Below, one piece after another: positions 23,580-35,028 of a stretch of DNA of 64,000 bases; position 1 is the stretch's first letter; each line of letters opens with the position of its first letter. The DNA comes from Nissolia schottii (taxonomy: Eukaryota; Streptophyta; Magnoliopsida; Fabales; Fabaceae). The translations under genes were made by a program, and so were the position numbers. A model generated the notes under the pieces. It saw nothing but the letters and a program-made list of their open reading frames with translations. It did not search any database and was not told the DNA's origin. Location of the stretch: NCBI GenBank assembly GCA_003254905.1, contig QANU01107566.1:613746-677745 (forward strand), written 5' to 3'.

Positions 23580-23584
23580 TAAAA

Positions 23585-24966
23585 GACAAAAACAACCTCA
23601 ATTTATTTTCATCTGATCACATTTTAGATCTGTTCCAACTTGATATCAATCTTCCTCTTGTTGGGTGATTATGCATACTACACCTCGACAGCACTAGTGT
23701 GACTCTTTGAGAATAACATCTGTTCCTTTTTATTTTGGTGTTTATCTTGTCATTTGATTTCGGAGATTTACATTTGTGTTGGACCGTGATTTTGGTAGTT
23801 TGATTATTTTTGTTATTGCAACTTTTGCTCCTCCCTAGTTGGGGTTCGACCTGGTGGAGGTGTAAAAGATGGAGTTGCGATGGTGGCCACTGGTGGTATC
23901 ACGGTTGGCGACACGAATCACGGAAGACGACACAACGAACGAGAAGCAGATGGAGAACATGCGAGTATGTCATTGATGGTTCGTGCTCAACGGGCTGATC
24001 GACATCTAGCAATGGCAAGTGTCATTTCCACCACCAAAGAAAAATATAAAAATGATGGAAAATATTTGCAAGACCTAACTTATTAACCTACAAATTAACC
24101 TACATGTTCTTATGAAAGACACTTAAGACATTTTCTTCTTGTCCCTAAAAAATGATTAGTTTCATTCAAAGAGATGAATAGGCAAATTTATTTAGTGTTC
24201 CAATCATTACTGAAATGACAACAAAGTATTTTTAACTGGCGCCTTCTATGATTTTCTCTAAACGGCGGCGTTATGTTACTAGTGCCTCGAGACAAATCAC
24301 TACCCAATATACGATTTTAAACTTCTAATAACTATCCTATTAATCACAAATTTTTAGAACATGGTTTATATAACAAGGAGATCCCAAAATCAAGCTAGGG
24401 TTTTGCAATCTTAACATATACAGATCAAACGAAAAACATCCGACAGTCTTAGGCAAGGTAGATAAAAATAGCGCAGACTAATAGTATAGATGCAGCATGC
24501 GACAATTCTTCTGTTGTATTGAAAATTTTTCAAACGTAACAAAAATTCTGCCTTGCTTCAACGTCTTGACAGTAGCTCTCTAATTAATTGTAGAAATTAT
24601 CCCCATCAGGTATTTCATATCTTCTAATGTTAAACATAAGAAACAGATAAACATAGGAAAATGATACAACTGTATGATCAACAAATGCCCTTAACCCAGT
24701 GCAAATAAGTCCATATTCCGTTCCCAAGCAAGTGTGAGCAGTTGAATAGTCACTGAAGCAGTTGAGCTTATTGATTCCCACCTTGAAGAAACAATACATT
24801 CAAAAGCGCGAGGAGGGCAAATGGCAACTAACCTTTAAAAAAAAATCACCAGAGGAATTAGATGGTAGTAGTTGAAGGAAATGGGGAGAAATACACAGAA
24901 GAGTAGCCGTATGGGTCAATCAATAAGTTTAAGATGCAGACAACTTACATTTGCTACAAATAATCT
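23585..24966. other. Intergenic region between the copia element and PheRS-beta
   Basis: No gene is supported here. Short open frames near 23810-24086 are composition-driven. The part nearest 24966 presumably contains the PheRS-beta 3' UTR. Confidence 0.45.
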
Positions 24967-27900
24967 TTATAACAAACTTTCAATGTTAAGTTCAACAAAG
25001 GAGCAGGGATCAGGAATGTCAAAGTTGTTTAGTACCTGAAAGTAACACAAGTAAAAGTATTAGTTTGAAGTATACCTTGAAATTTCATTCTCAAAGAATG
25101 AAAATAAATTGTATGATGCAAAATATGTGAAAGAAAACAGCGAAGACATTTAGTCCCAGTGAGATACAGTTTTTTTATTTATTTTATATCATGGAATTCT
25201 TAAGCCTACATTCTGCAAATGCTTTAGTTGTGATAATTTCAAATATATCTAAAAATACCTCCATTTCCATGATATATGGTTTAACTACGTAAAACATATA
25301 CACCCAAAAAAAACACAGGAACGCAAAGTTAAGTGCCAATAACTGGCAATATTAAAACCACTGACAAAATTTTAGTGATCATGAGTACCTCCGGATGAAC
25401 AATGCCAAAAGTGCCAATGTGCTTTCCCTTGTAAATGATTCTAGCTTGTCTACCAGCAAGAAACTCAGGCTCCTTCAAAAAACAGTTGGGTTCACAGCCA
25501 AGTAATCAGAAGCAGAATAAAGTTTCCTCAGAACAAAACCTATGCAGTATACACTTTCACTTACATCTGACCGCTCAATATAATAACCTGATTTATCACC
25601 AGGTGAAACAAAGGGAACCCCATTCTTTTCCATTACTCTGTCCACCAAGCCATGAATTACCTGCATACCATTGGATAAAATATGAGTGGCAGTGATATTT
25701 GTTTTAGATATCAAACCCCATTCTAAGCTCAATATTGTATGTTCAGAAACTCATACTTTTAAGAGCATGGAACCAAATGAAGTGCAATGAGGTTGTTAGT
25801 ATACCTCAAATCCCGCATTAGCACCACAGTATAGTGCAGCAAGTTGGCGAAGATTTTTTGCACCAACATCGTTTTTGTCATCCAGAATTGCTATATCCCC
25901 CACTTCAAAAATCTGAACCACAATATAATTCATGGATAGAAATATAAGATGCAGAGGTACAGTTATAACTTGAAGGGATACAACTAAAACTAAAGGTTTA
26001 ATATCCTTGACTATCCCTAGCACTGAATTTACATCTGAGGGCAACACTTTTGTCATAGAAAATATGATTACCATGAAAACTGACGACATAAAAATCAAAC
26101 AACCAAGGGAACAACTTAAATAATACCTTTATGGGCTTTGGATGATCCTTGTTGTGAGCTACAGTTTTCAAGATGCCAGGCATAAGACTACTCCGTACAG
26201 CCTGAATATGTATGAAAGTTCAATTATTAAAATTAAAGCAAGAGACATAAAAATTAAAATTTGAAAATCAGTACATCAATCACTCTAAGGAATACATAAA
26301 TCTAATCAAATGTTTGGATATTCCTTTTAAAGAAATATAAGACTAAAAGCAAAGGAATACATCAACAGGTATAGACTTGCGTGTATGTTATGTTCTGGCA
26401 AGGGGAGGAAGAGAAAGTGAGAATCATCATCAATAGATTGAACACAGCAAAACGCCAAGTCAACATAAAACTGTAAGTATGATGGAATAGCACTGCCACC
26501 TGTCAAGCATTGGTGTTTCCGAGTACAAATGATTTTCAAACTTATAAAATATGAGGTTACAGATTATTTAATTCTATTATTCTACACAGCATATAAGCAT
26601 ATACAATTGTATAGACAACATTATAGAACAAATCATGAAAATAAAGAATGAACAACTGCACCAATCAAACATCAGCAAAATATAATAATAGAAATAAAGG
26701 CAATCAGAAGAGCCACATATAAGAAACAGTGAAAACTAATAGTAGTCTATGCAACAACTTGAAAAGAATACAAGAATAAGGAAGGTGTGTGAACCTCAAA
26801 GTCTGAAGACCTAGGATTTCCAATGATAACTGCTTTTGATTTATCATCTTTGCGGTTTAGCATGGCAAAATTTTCCTTTTTAGAGCAAAGAATAAATGTC
26901 AAGACCTCTGTGAATCCAACCATTGCTACCTGAAAGAAGTTAAGAAAGAAAAAGATTCAGATAACAAGGCACTTCAAGTAATTAACCATAACATTCATGA
27001 AGATTATGCAGTGCTTCAGTAATTTTTCTGTTGCATTTATTCTGATACAATCACAGGAGTCAAAATGATCTGTTATTTGTTTATACCTCTTTTCTAATAA
27101 GATCACTGAGCTCACTCAGAGGAAGTAGTGCCAGGGAAGCAGCCAATCTCTTTGAACCCTTATTGTCTACCAATGCTTTATCCTTAATAGCATTGAATCC
27201 ATACGCAATTGCGACATCCTATATGTGGAAGAACAATAATTAAAAAAAAAATGCCTTGTCAGTTAAATACGCATGTAATAGCTCCAATATGCGTTCAAGA
27301 ATGATCAAAATTATCATTGTCAATACCTCCATAACATCACATGGGTGAAGAACGTCACTTCTAGTAGGGGGCACCAATACAACATAATTACACTGCTTAT
27401 TGTTAGATGCAGACTGTTTGGCATGCAATTGCATCCGATTTAAGAGCTTAGTAACCTAAAGAAAGGGGGAAGGTTATGAATAAGTACGACAGGTCAAACA
27501 TAATTCCTCTCAATTGCTGTCAGAAAACATGAGTATTGAATCTTGCATTAGAGACAATACACTCACATGAAAAGACTAGCTAAATAGAACTTAAGACATG
27601 AATAACTGAAAAACTCGACCACAGAAGTTAAATGCATGCATAAACGAAAGGACAGTCACCCTCTAATTTATCTCAAATAAAAATATGTTGATTGTTTCAA
27701 ATCACAAAATTTTAGTCCTAAATATAAACTAACGTCAATGTTTCGTAGGAAACACCAACAAGTTAAACAAACATAAAAATGTGATGCTTCAGCATATACT
27801 TCTGGCTGCAAACCAAGAACAATCACACAATGCATGTCCATGAAGATTCGACAAAGTTTCACTTCGCTGTCGAATGCCACAACCCTCCTCTTCTATCCGA

Positions 27901-30900
27901 GTTTGTGACCAACAATATAAAGATTTGCAATAAGCAAAACATAGGCAAAGTTGTGTGCACAGGCAGAGTTGTGTGCAAAGCCAAAAGAACGGGAAAAAAA
28001 AGTAACGCTCTAGCAGTCGCTCGTTTGGAACCCAAAATTAAATTTATCCAGGGTCATCACAATAAAAAGTATAAGATCATACACAATCAACAAGTAGAAG
28101 CATCACAAGTACTTTTGACACGAGATAATAAATAACTCAATATGAGGCACCAAAATTTTCGTTTCATTTTACATTTCATTTAACATTAGGAAGTTAAAGG
28201 AAATAAGTACCTCTTCTGCCTCCAAAGATACCCCAATCAATCTATTAATGTAAGATAGAGAAACTTCCATATCGTAGATGGACAAATCAGGGTATATGGG
28301 TGACTTTCCATCAGACGAAATCACTTCAACTGGTTCGATGACATACTTATTTTCACAATATTCTGAGAAGGTTGTTACCTAAGAAAACACAGAATAGTCT
28401 ACCATCAACTAAATAATTGTAACGTCTACAAAATGTAAGTAGGATAACATATGACGAAATTCACTACTTTACCATTGTATTTAAAACAATCTTTGCTTTT
28501 GTCAGATCAGTAGCAGTGCATTCAATAAATACGTTCTTTGTCTCCAGAGTGATGGCTGAATGTGCACCATTGATAATTGGGGGTAAAGATAAAACAGTTC
28601 TGTCAACATATTGAATGGTCAAGAATTGAATTCAACAACAGCAAGTTGGAAGAACATAAGAGCAAATTAATGGTCCAGTGCCACGAGCTTGTTGTTCACA
28701 AAGATGCAATTTACAGAAGATAGAGCAGGAGCAATCATTAAAACCATTTCCAAGGTTAACCTAGCAAACAATTAGTGGGAAAGCATCTCACTGAAGAAAA
28801 CATGATAGTTCGTTTTCAGTTCAAGCATCCATACAATGTTTTGTATGCAGTGTGTATGTTTGCTTGTGCTCATGGGGTTAAAATTTGATAATGTATATAA
28901 CTACTCTACAGTAGCAAACTTAAACAATTATTTTGTTGAAAAAGATTACAATGCATGTACATTACATACAACAATGAGTATATTTTGCTCTCAATTTGAC
29001 AAATAAAATAGTCATAGTTTAATTTTATAGAGTAGAATTTCAACTAAAAGGTTGTCTTTTTCTAGATCCAAACATTTTACTAGAAAGAGCAGGGAGAAAG
29101 TACAGCTAGCAGGGGACGAGGAATCCACCTACAATGAGCTAAACTGGCTCCATCGTCCAGCAGGCTCAATACCAGAACTGGACATCGTATGAAAGGTAAT
29201 CTATGAGGTCACATCGCCATATAAAGCATCAAAACCCCACATAGAAGAAGTAAATACAAAGCACTAGGAAGGATCACAAAGCCATACACAGAGACAGCTC
29301 CTCCCAAAGAATAGAAAATAGGCTAGGCCTTGTGGGACCAAAGTCATAGACTGAAGTGAACCACCAATGTCCCAATCCTCTAATATCAAGCAAGACCAAA
29401 ACAGAGAAAATCCCACGTAACCAACAGGATGGTCTTAATTTATGAATTTTAATACTTTAGAAAAAAAAAAGTCAATAATAAGAATTCTGAAAAAAAAAAT
29501 TCAAAATTAAATTAGGAATTTTAGAATGGTTTTCAAACATAGTGTTTCTTTATTTTACTTCTAAATATAACTTTGAGACAGCTAGCATAAGCATTTCTCA
29601 CACCATCAGTGAATCAATTTTAATCCTATGTGTAAAGTTGTTGCAGTATCCATGGATAGGAGAAAAAGCAGATTGATCTTGTTAAAAATGTAATTTTCCT
29701 CTATTACCATGTCAGGATCTTCTTCAACGTGCTAACATTTTCTAACTGAATTTTTTCACCATCCATTCCACAAACCACACAGTTTAAATATATTGACCCC
29801 AGTACATACAGAGCTTTGCAAGACCATAACAGTGTAACACGTGTAAATGAGAACTAAAATATTTCAAATATTTAAAATATAAATATCATGATACAGTGAA
29901 GAATACAGCAGCTTTGACAAGGCTCTTTAACAGTGTAACCCAAATGAGAGCTAAAAGATTTCAAATCTCTGTAAACTGAAGTATCATGATAATATTAAAA
30001 AGTATACCTCTTACGGTCATATATAACAGGAAAAACAGGGGAATCCTCAATTATATGCAAGAACTTCTTCAGTTTCAAATCTGACTGTCAAACATAAACC
30101 AAGAAAGTATTCAGACAAGTCTCAAAGGAAGCATGTCCAAATGGAATAAGGATAATCATGGATGAAATGAACACACGAGTGAACACAAATAACTCATAAA
30201 CCTACTTAATCTAGGTTTGTAATATCTTTTGATATGTACAGCAAGGAAATATTGCACAAAAACTCACTTTATAGAACTCCATCAGCTCATCAGCCCTGAA
30301 GCTCCTTTCCTACCATGCCAAAAAAAACTTCAATTTAGTATGCCAGTCGGCATTAAAAATTCATAGACCAGTTAGTAATGTTATCTGAGAGTGTAATTTA
30401 AATCACAATCTTTTGCAGTAAAGGAGGCTGTAGCAGTATTTAATTTCAAACATACACTTAGTAAGAAATGGCTGCCATAAATAAAAATTACCTGCTTTAG
30501 TGGAGTAAAATTTATACTTGAAGGGGGTAACGCCTGGAATAACAGATGACTAAAGTCACTGACTATAATGGTGAAAAGATGATTAAAGTACATAAGAAAA
30601 TGGTCAATAACAAAAACTCCAGGAGAGATTTTTGGTCAACTGGTTTTTTAATTAAAAAAAAAATCAGAGTTTGAGCCATAAACACCGCAAAATCACATCA
30701 AGCACCACCGTGATTCCTTTGCTACCAATAAGCTTCAAACCACAGTAATAGGTTAACAATTCCATATAGACCACAGCATCACACATGGTAGGCCAAACAA
30801 GGAAAAACGGTTCACACCTCTGCGCTTCACATTTATTCGGTAAAAAATTTGCTTGCTCCCTCAAATTTATAATGTAAGAAAACATGAGCTAAAAATCACG

Positions 30901-32464
30901 ACATTCCATAACCACATAAAGAAGAAAACAAAAAGCACTACTTGATAAATTCACACAAGATTTCGCGGGAAGAACGCCAGTCCAAGAATCACTTATCAGA
31001 GCTGGATGCCTATCACAAACAACCCAATTGCCAAATCACAACTTCCTCAACCTAAGGAGCATGAATCTGCTTTAAACATAGTACCAACATGTCTTTCTAA
31101 ATCTTGAATCCACCATGAAAAGAATAAACCAACCTCATATGTAAAAGGGCCTTCCAATTTATCCAGATCATGAGTGCCAATGGCAACAAGAGTTCTTCGC
31201 CTGAAAGGCAACATAATTCAGAAAGAAAACAGAAGAAAAGAACTAGGAAGGATTCCAAATTTTTCAAGGAAAACTCATATTAAGTAGGGTAAGAAAATGA
31301 TATACAACATGTTTAAACCAAAATCAGCTTAGAACAAGGACAATATTACTATATTCGGAATATGCAAGCTAGTTATCAAGAGCTCAGCAAGGGAAACAAG
31401 GCCACATGAAAGAACTCGAACTAGAAGGTACATTTTGGTTAAAATAGAGAAACAACTAGTATGCAGCTTAAAACAAAGAAAGCTGCAAGTGAGACCACAT
31501 TACCGACAAATGTTTTGGTGAAGCTTGTCTTGGAGATCGATAAAGCTGTTGTATCTTGCTTTATCAAACGTTATACCTCTCAACACGGCACACATGACAT
31601 ATGGACGGATCAGAGATGTCTGCAACAATTAAAGAAAACAAAAGAAACATCACATTTTCCACTTAATCAAATGCCCAAGCTCAAAGAAGAAAATATAATT
31701 GTGCAAGAATGTCATGACTACCTCAGGCTTCACATGCATTTTGAGCATTGAATCTTTACTCACGTCAGCCAATCTGTAAGTAGGAATCTCCTGGGTCTCA
31801 CAGAATACTCTGAGAGCCTGAGCAAGCCCTTCAAGGCACAGCAAATCATATCTGTCAAAAAAGCCAAAAAAGCAAGTTATCACCAATTTCACCGCTCTTT
31901 GCATTTACTAATTCTTATTACAAACAAACACTCCACAATTTTCTGGTGAAAATATTGAAATAAACTTGTTATCTTTGCATCAATTTTGTTATGAAATTAG
32001 TAACGGTACCTGTTGGCAGGAACTTCGATTTTGTAGATAACTTCTTCATCCTCATCAGCTTCTTCATCTTCAGCTTCCAAATGCTTCTCTTTTCTCACAA
32101 TTGCCTTCTCTGTCGTCTGTTACAGTCACACTGTATTCATCAGATAATCATCATCTATCGCTAATTCTAAATTTTTTTTTTTAAATGACGCATTATTTGA
32201 ATTGAATTGAGGCTCTGTATTAGGTCGATAAACACGACGAGGTGCTTACGACGTCGTCAAGCTCGATACCAAAACTGAAGCACAAGTCCTCGAATTCCTC
32301 TTGCGCTGAACAACAACAACAACAAAAAAACGAAGTTTATTGTGAGCGTGCATAACAATGGATGGATGATAATAGAGAGAAGAAGCGTGAGAAACGGAGG
32401 GCTCACTGTAAGTTCGTCCTAGAGCCGCGAACAGGCGATCCCGCCCCACGCTCACGGTAGGCAT
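24967..32464 (-). CDS. Phenylalanyl-tRNA synthetase beta subunit, cytosolic, 19 exons
   Basis: Exons (minus): 32464-32407, 32305-32250, 32116-32010, 31851-31722, 31619-31504, 31200-31134, 30533-30492, 30309-30268, 30084-30008, 28599-28473, 28378-28211, 27455-27327, 27218-27087, 26929-26795, 26201-26127, 25912-25805, 25660-25565, 25472-25389 and 25035-24967. All borders are GT-AG and in phase, giving 605 residues (Arabidopsis about 598). Landmarks are [19 protein letters not shown] at the start, [20 protein letters not shown] and [14 protein letters not shown] (B3/B4 editing region), [20 protein letters not shown] (B5 region), [10 protein letters not shown]-like catalytic-core remnants, and [13 protein letters not shown] near the end. 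With the alpha subunit it forms the cytosolic alpha2-beta2 enzyme that charges tRNA-Phe, and the beta subunit hydrolyses mischarged Tyr-tRNA-Phe. An acidic insert ([10 protein letters not shown]) lies in exon 3. The gene is head to head with NHP2. Confidence 0.96.
29080..29435. repeat. Less AT-rich block within PheRS-beta intron 9
   Basis: Intron 9 (28600-30007) is the largest of the gene. This part is noticeably richer in G+C than the rest of the intron and could be an inserted repeat fragment. No protein domain or terminal repeat identifies it. Confidence 0.25.
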
Positions 32465-32721
32465 CGTGTGCTGTGTACTGTGCTTCTGCTCTCACGGAGT
32501 GTGACTCTGCAAAGTCTGCAACCACGATGCGACAGTCGTCGACGCAGACGAATCCGACTCGTTTAGGTTTTTTTTAAATGGGCCAGAATATGTTGTATTG
32601 GTCCATTGGGCCCGCATTACAAGCCCAATATGAAGCTGGGTCAAGAAAAAAGGCCCGAACTAGCCCAACATAAAATAAATAGAGTCATGATCACGCGCCA
32701 GGCGCGTAGAACTCTTGTGTC

Positions 32722-32730
32722 AAACCCTAA
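32722..32730 (+). promoter_or_regulatory. Telo-box
   Basis: AAACCCTAA lies 104 bases upstream of the NHP2 ATG and downstream of the site II motifs relative to NHP2, the usual order in translation-related plant promoters. Confidence 0.75.
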
Positions 32731-32799
32731 TTAAACCCCCTAACCTTGCAGCTTCTTCTCTTTCACTCTCATTTCCGCCATCGTCTTCGCAGCTCAGAG

Positions 32800-32803
<4 letters not shown>

Positions 32804-32833
<30 letters not shown>
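32804..32833 (+). repeat. (GA)n tract directly before the NHP2 start codon
   Basis: About 15 GA units run up to the ATG at 32834. GA repeats in plant 5' leaders are targets of BPC/GAGA-binding proteins. It may also be simply a microsatellite in the 5' UTR. Confidence 0.85.
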
Positions 32834-32837
<4 letters not shown>

Positions 32838-34526
32838 GAAGTGACAGCGAGGCAGAGAAGTCGGTGCAGAAAGAGAAGGAGAGGAAGAAGATGCTAGCGC
32901 TGGCTCCGATTGCGAAGCCCCTTGCTGGGAAGAAGCTCTGCAAGCGAACTCTGAAGCTTGTTCGTAGAGGTATGCTAACGTTTGATTCTTGATACCTTGC
33001 TTCGTTTGTGGTTCTTTACTCGCTGCGTAAGAGAAAGCGTCAATTTTATTTTTCTTTTGGTATTTGTTTGAGTGGGAAAAAAATATATTAGCTTGGAGCT
33101 GACTAGGTTTTGATACTGCTCTCCCTACATTTGTTTTTTTTTGGTTTTTCTTATCTGGTCAAAATAAAAAAGAAAATTCAAAACTTGTTTTTGTAAAGTA
33201 GAAAGGAAAGTATGTTACACATTTTTGTTGCGTGACGGAATATGTGTTGTAAATGGTATTTTCTGTTTCTTCTGTAGAAATTTGTTATGTGTTCTTACAG
33301 AAACCATAATCTACTGTTGCCTAATTGTTTGATTGGGGTTGTTTCAGCTGCTGAACACAAGTGCTTAAAGAGAGGAGTGAAGGAAGTGGTTAAAAGCATA
33401 AGGCGTGGTAACAAAGGGTCAGCATACTATTATGTGAATATTCTCTTATATTCAGAAAAGAGCATTTTTTTAAGAAAAAAATGTATGCAGAAACCAGTTT
33501 TTATTGATCCCCTTTGATATAAGGGGGAAATACATAAACACGCCCAGTTGGGTTCTGCGAATTCCTTTGTGTTAGCATTGTTTGCACTGTGCAAGAGAAA
33601 TGTGTTTCCTAATTTTTCTGCTTTTGTGGATGCAGAATCTGTGTTATAGCTGGGAACATATCACCGATTGATGTCATCACTCATGTTCCTATCCTGTGTG
33701 AAGATTCTGACATTCCATATGTATATGTCCCTTCTAAAGAAGTATGTAGCCTCCTTTCTATTTTATTTTGATGTCTATAGTTAATATTGTATGCCTCTTG
33801 TTTTCCTATTTTTCTTGCTTCTCATTTTTTTCTTCTTGGTTAATTTAATGGTAGAACCGTAGAAGTTAGAATTTGTTTTTCTGAGGGGTTTTTTTTTTCC
33901 TAATTCTTAAGAGATAGGAACTGGAGTGTTTTTTATGTACTTGTTCAGTCAAAGTTTACATAACAGTAGTGTAATAATCATTAGGAATTGGGCACATCTA
34001 ACCTCTATTTTTTTTTAAAACTGAATACATGTCCCTCCTATTATCAATCGAATGGTATAGATTTTCAGTATCTCCTTCATCCATTCAACTGATCTGAATC
34101 TCATTGGGATGTCTGAAATGGCCAAATGGGATTCCTTTTCCAGAAGTACTTCTTTAGATTCTGTTTTGCGCTTGTAACCTACCCAATATATTATGTGATC
34201 ATTTCACTTGAAATGTGAATTAGAGTGCGAAAAGCATGGGACATTTGTCTGAAATTTGTTTCTTTCTTAGATGAGAAGACCTGTTTTTCCATGTCATGTT
34301 TGTATCGAAACTGGCCATTACTGGAGTGCATGAATTGTCACACTTTATTATTTCCAATTTCCAGGACCTTGCAACTGCAGGATCAACAAAGAGGCCTACA
34401 TGCTGCGTTTTGGTGATGACCAAGCCTGCAAAGGGAGAACTGGAGCAGGGAGAACAAGAGAAACTAAAGTCAGATTATGATCAAGTTGTATCGGAAATCA
34501 AAGAGATTACAGCTTCACTTTTTTGA
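32834..34526 (+). CDS. NHP2: H/ACA ribonucleoprotein subunit 2 (NHP2), four exons
   Basis: Exons 32834-32969, 33348-33417, 33636-33741 and 34365-34526 join in phase (136+70+106+162 nt) to give 157 residues, the usual plant NHP2 size. The L7Ae/L30e-type RNA-binding domain covers about residues 38-135, with landmarks LVRRAAEHKCLKRGVKEVVK, CVIAGNISPIDVITHVPI and RPTCCVLVMTKP. The N-terminus is a short charged tail with SDSEAEKS. NHP2 binds H/ACA guide RNAs with dyskerin, GAR1 and NOP10 in the nucleolus for pseudouridylation of rRNA and snRNA. The first ATG is used, straight after a GA tract. It diverges from PheRS-beta and converges with the TTM gene (502 bp between stops). Confidence 0.95.
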
Positions 34527-35028
34527 AATCGGCACACATGTATCAGTGCTTTCTTTTCCAGCTGGTTTAACACATCTGTAGTGTGCCTTAGGATCAATTC
34601 ATGACGCATCGTTTTTAATCTGGGTTAATATATGTGTGGATTTTAATTTTGCGCATCATTTTCTTCGTATACACGCTATTGGTGCCTTGTCTTCTTTGGA
34701 TGGAAAAATTGTGAAGTGATAACATATTCAACAACTTGCTCCACAGAGCAAAATTTGTAAAAATGCCAACTGGAAAAGTTCATTAGCCATGCTAGTTCAT
34801 TATTCCACCAAGGAAAAGAGGATGATTTATTTAGCTATATAAAGATGAACAGAACCAAGTATTTATTGATACAAAGTACTTCATATAACAATGGTTGACT
34901 ATCATAGTATTCTACTAGGTTATGAAGCAGCCCCTTGGAGATGGCCATGTAACCAGAAACATTTTACATGGTACTTATTATGCTTCTTTCACAAAGTGTG
35001 ACAAGAATTACATATACATAACTACATG
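34527..35028. other. Gap between convergent NHP2 and TTM genes
   Basis: This 502-bp non-coding gap holds both 3' UTRs. No other feature was recognised. Confidence 0.5.

Larger units (their letters stand above)
32465..32833. promoter_or_regulatory. Bidirectional promoter of PheRS-beta and NHP2
   Basis: Only 369 bp separate the divergent start codons. Site II-type motifs (TGGGCC/T in either orientation) lie at 32579-32584, 32607-32612, 32622-32627 and 32662-32667, with a further GGCCC core at 32652-32656. A telo-box AAACCCTAA is at 32722-32730, followed by a second CCCTAACC. Site II plus telo-box is the known arrangement in plant ribosomal-protein and translation genes, bound by TCP and Myb-type factors and linked to growth and cell division. 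Both neighbours belong to that class. Shared control is an inference. Confidence 0.75.

Noticed and set aside
27830-28135. A 101-residue plus-strand open frame inside a PheRS-beta intron
   Set aside because: It lies wholly within the intron between exons at 28211 and 27455, has no recognisable domain, and fits chance.
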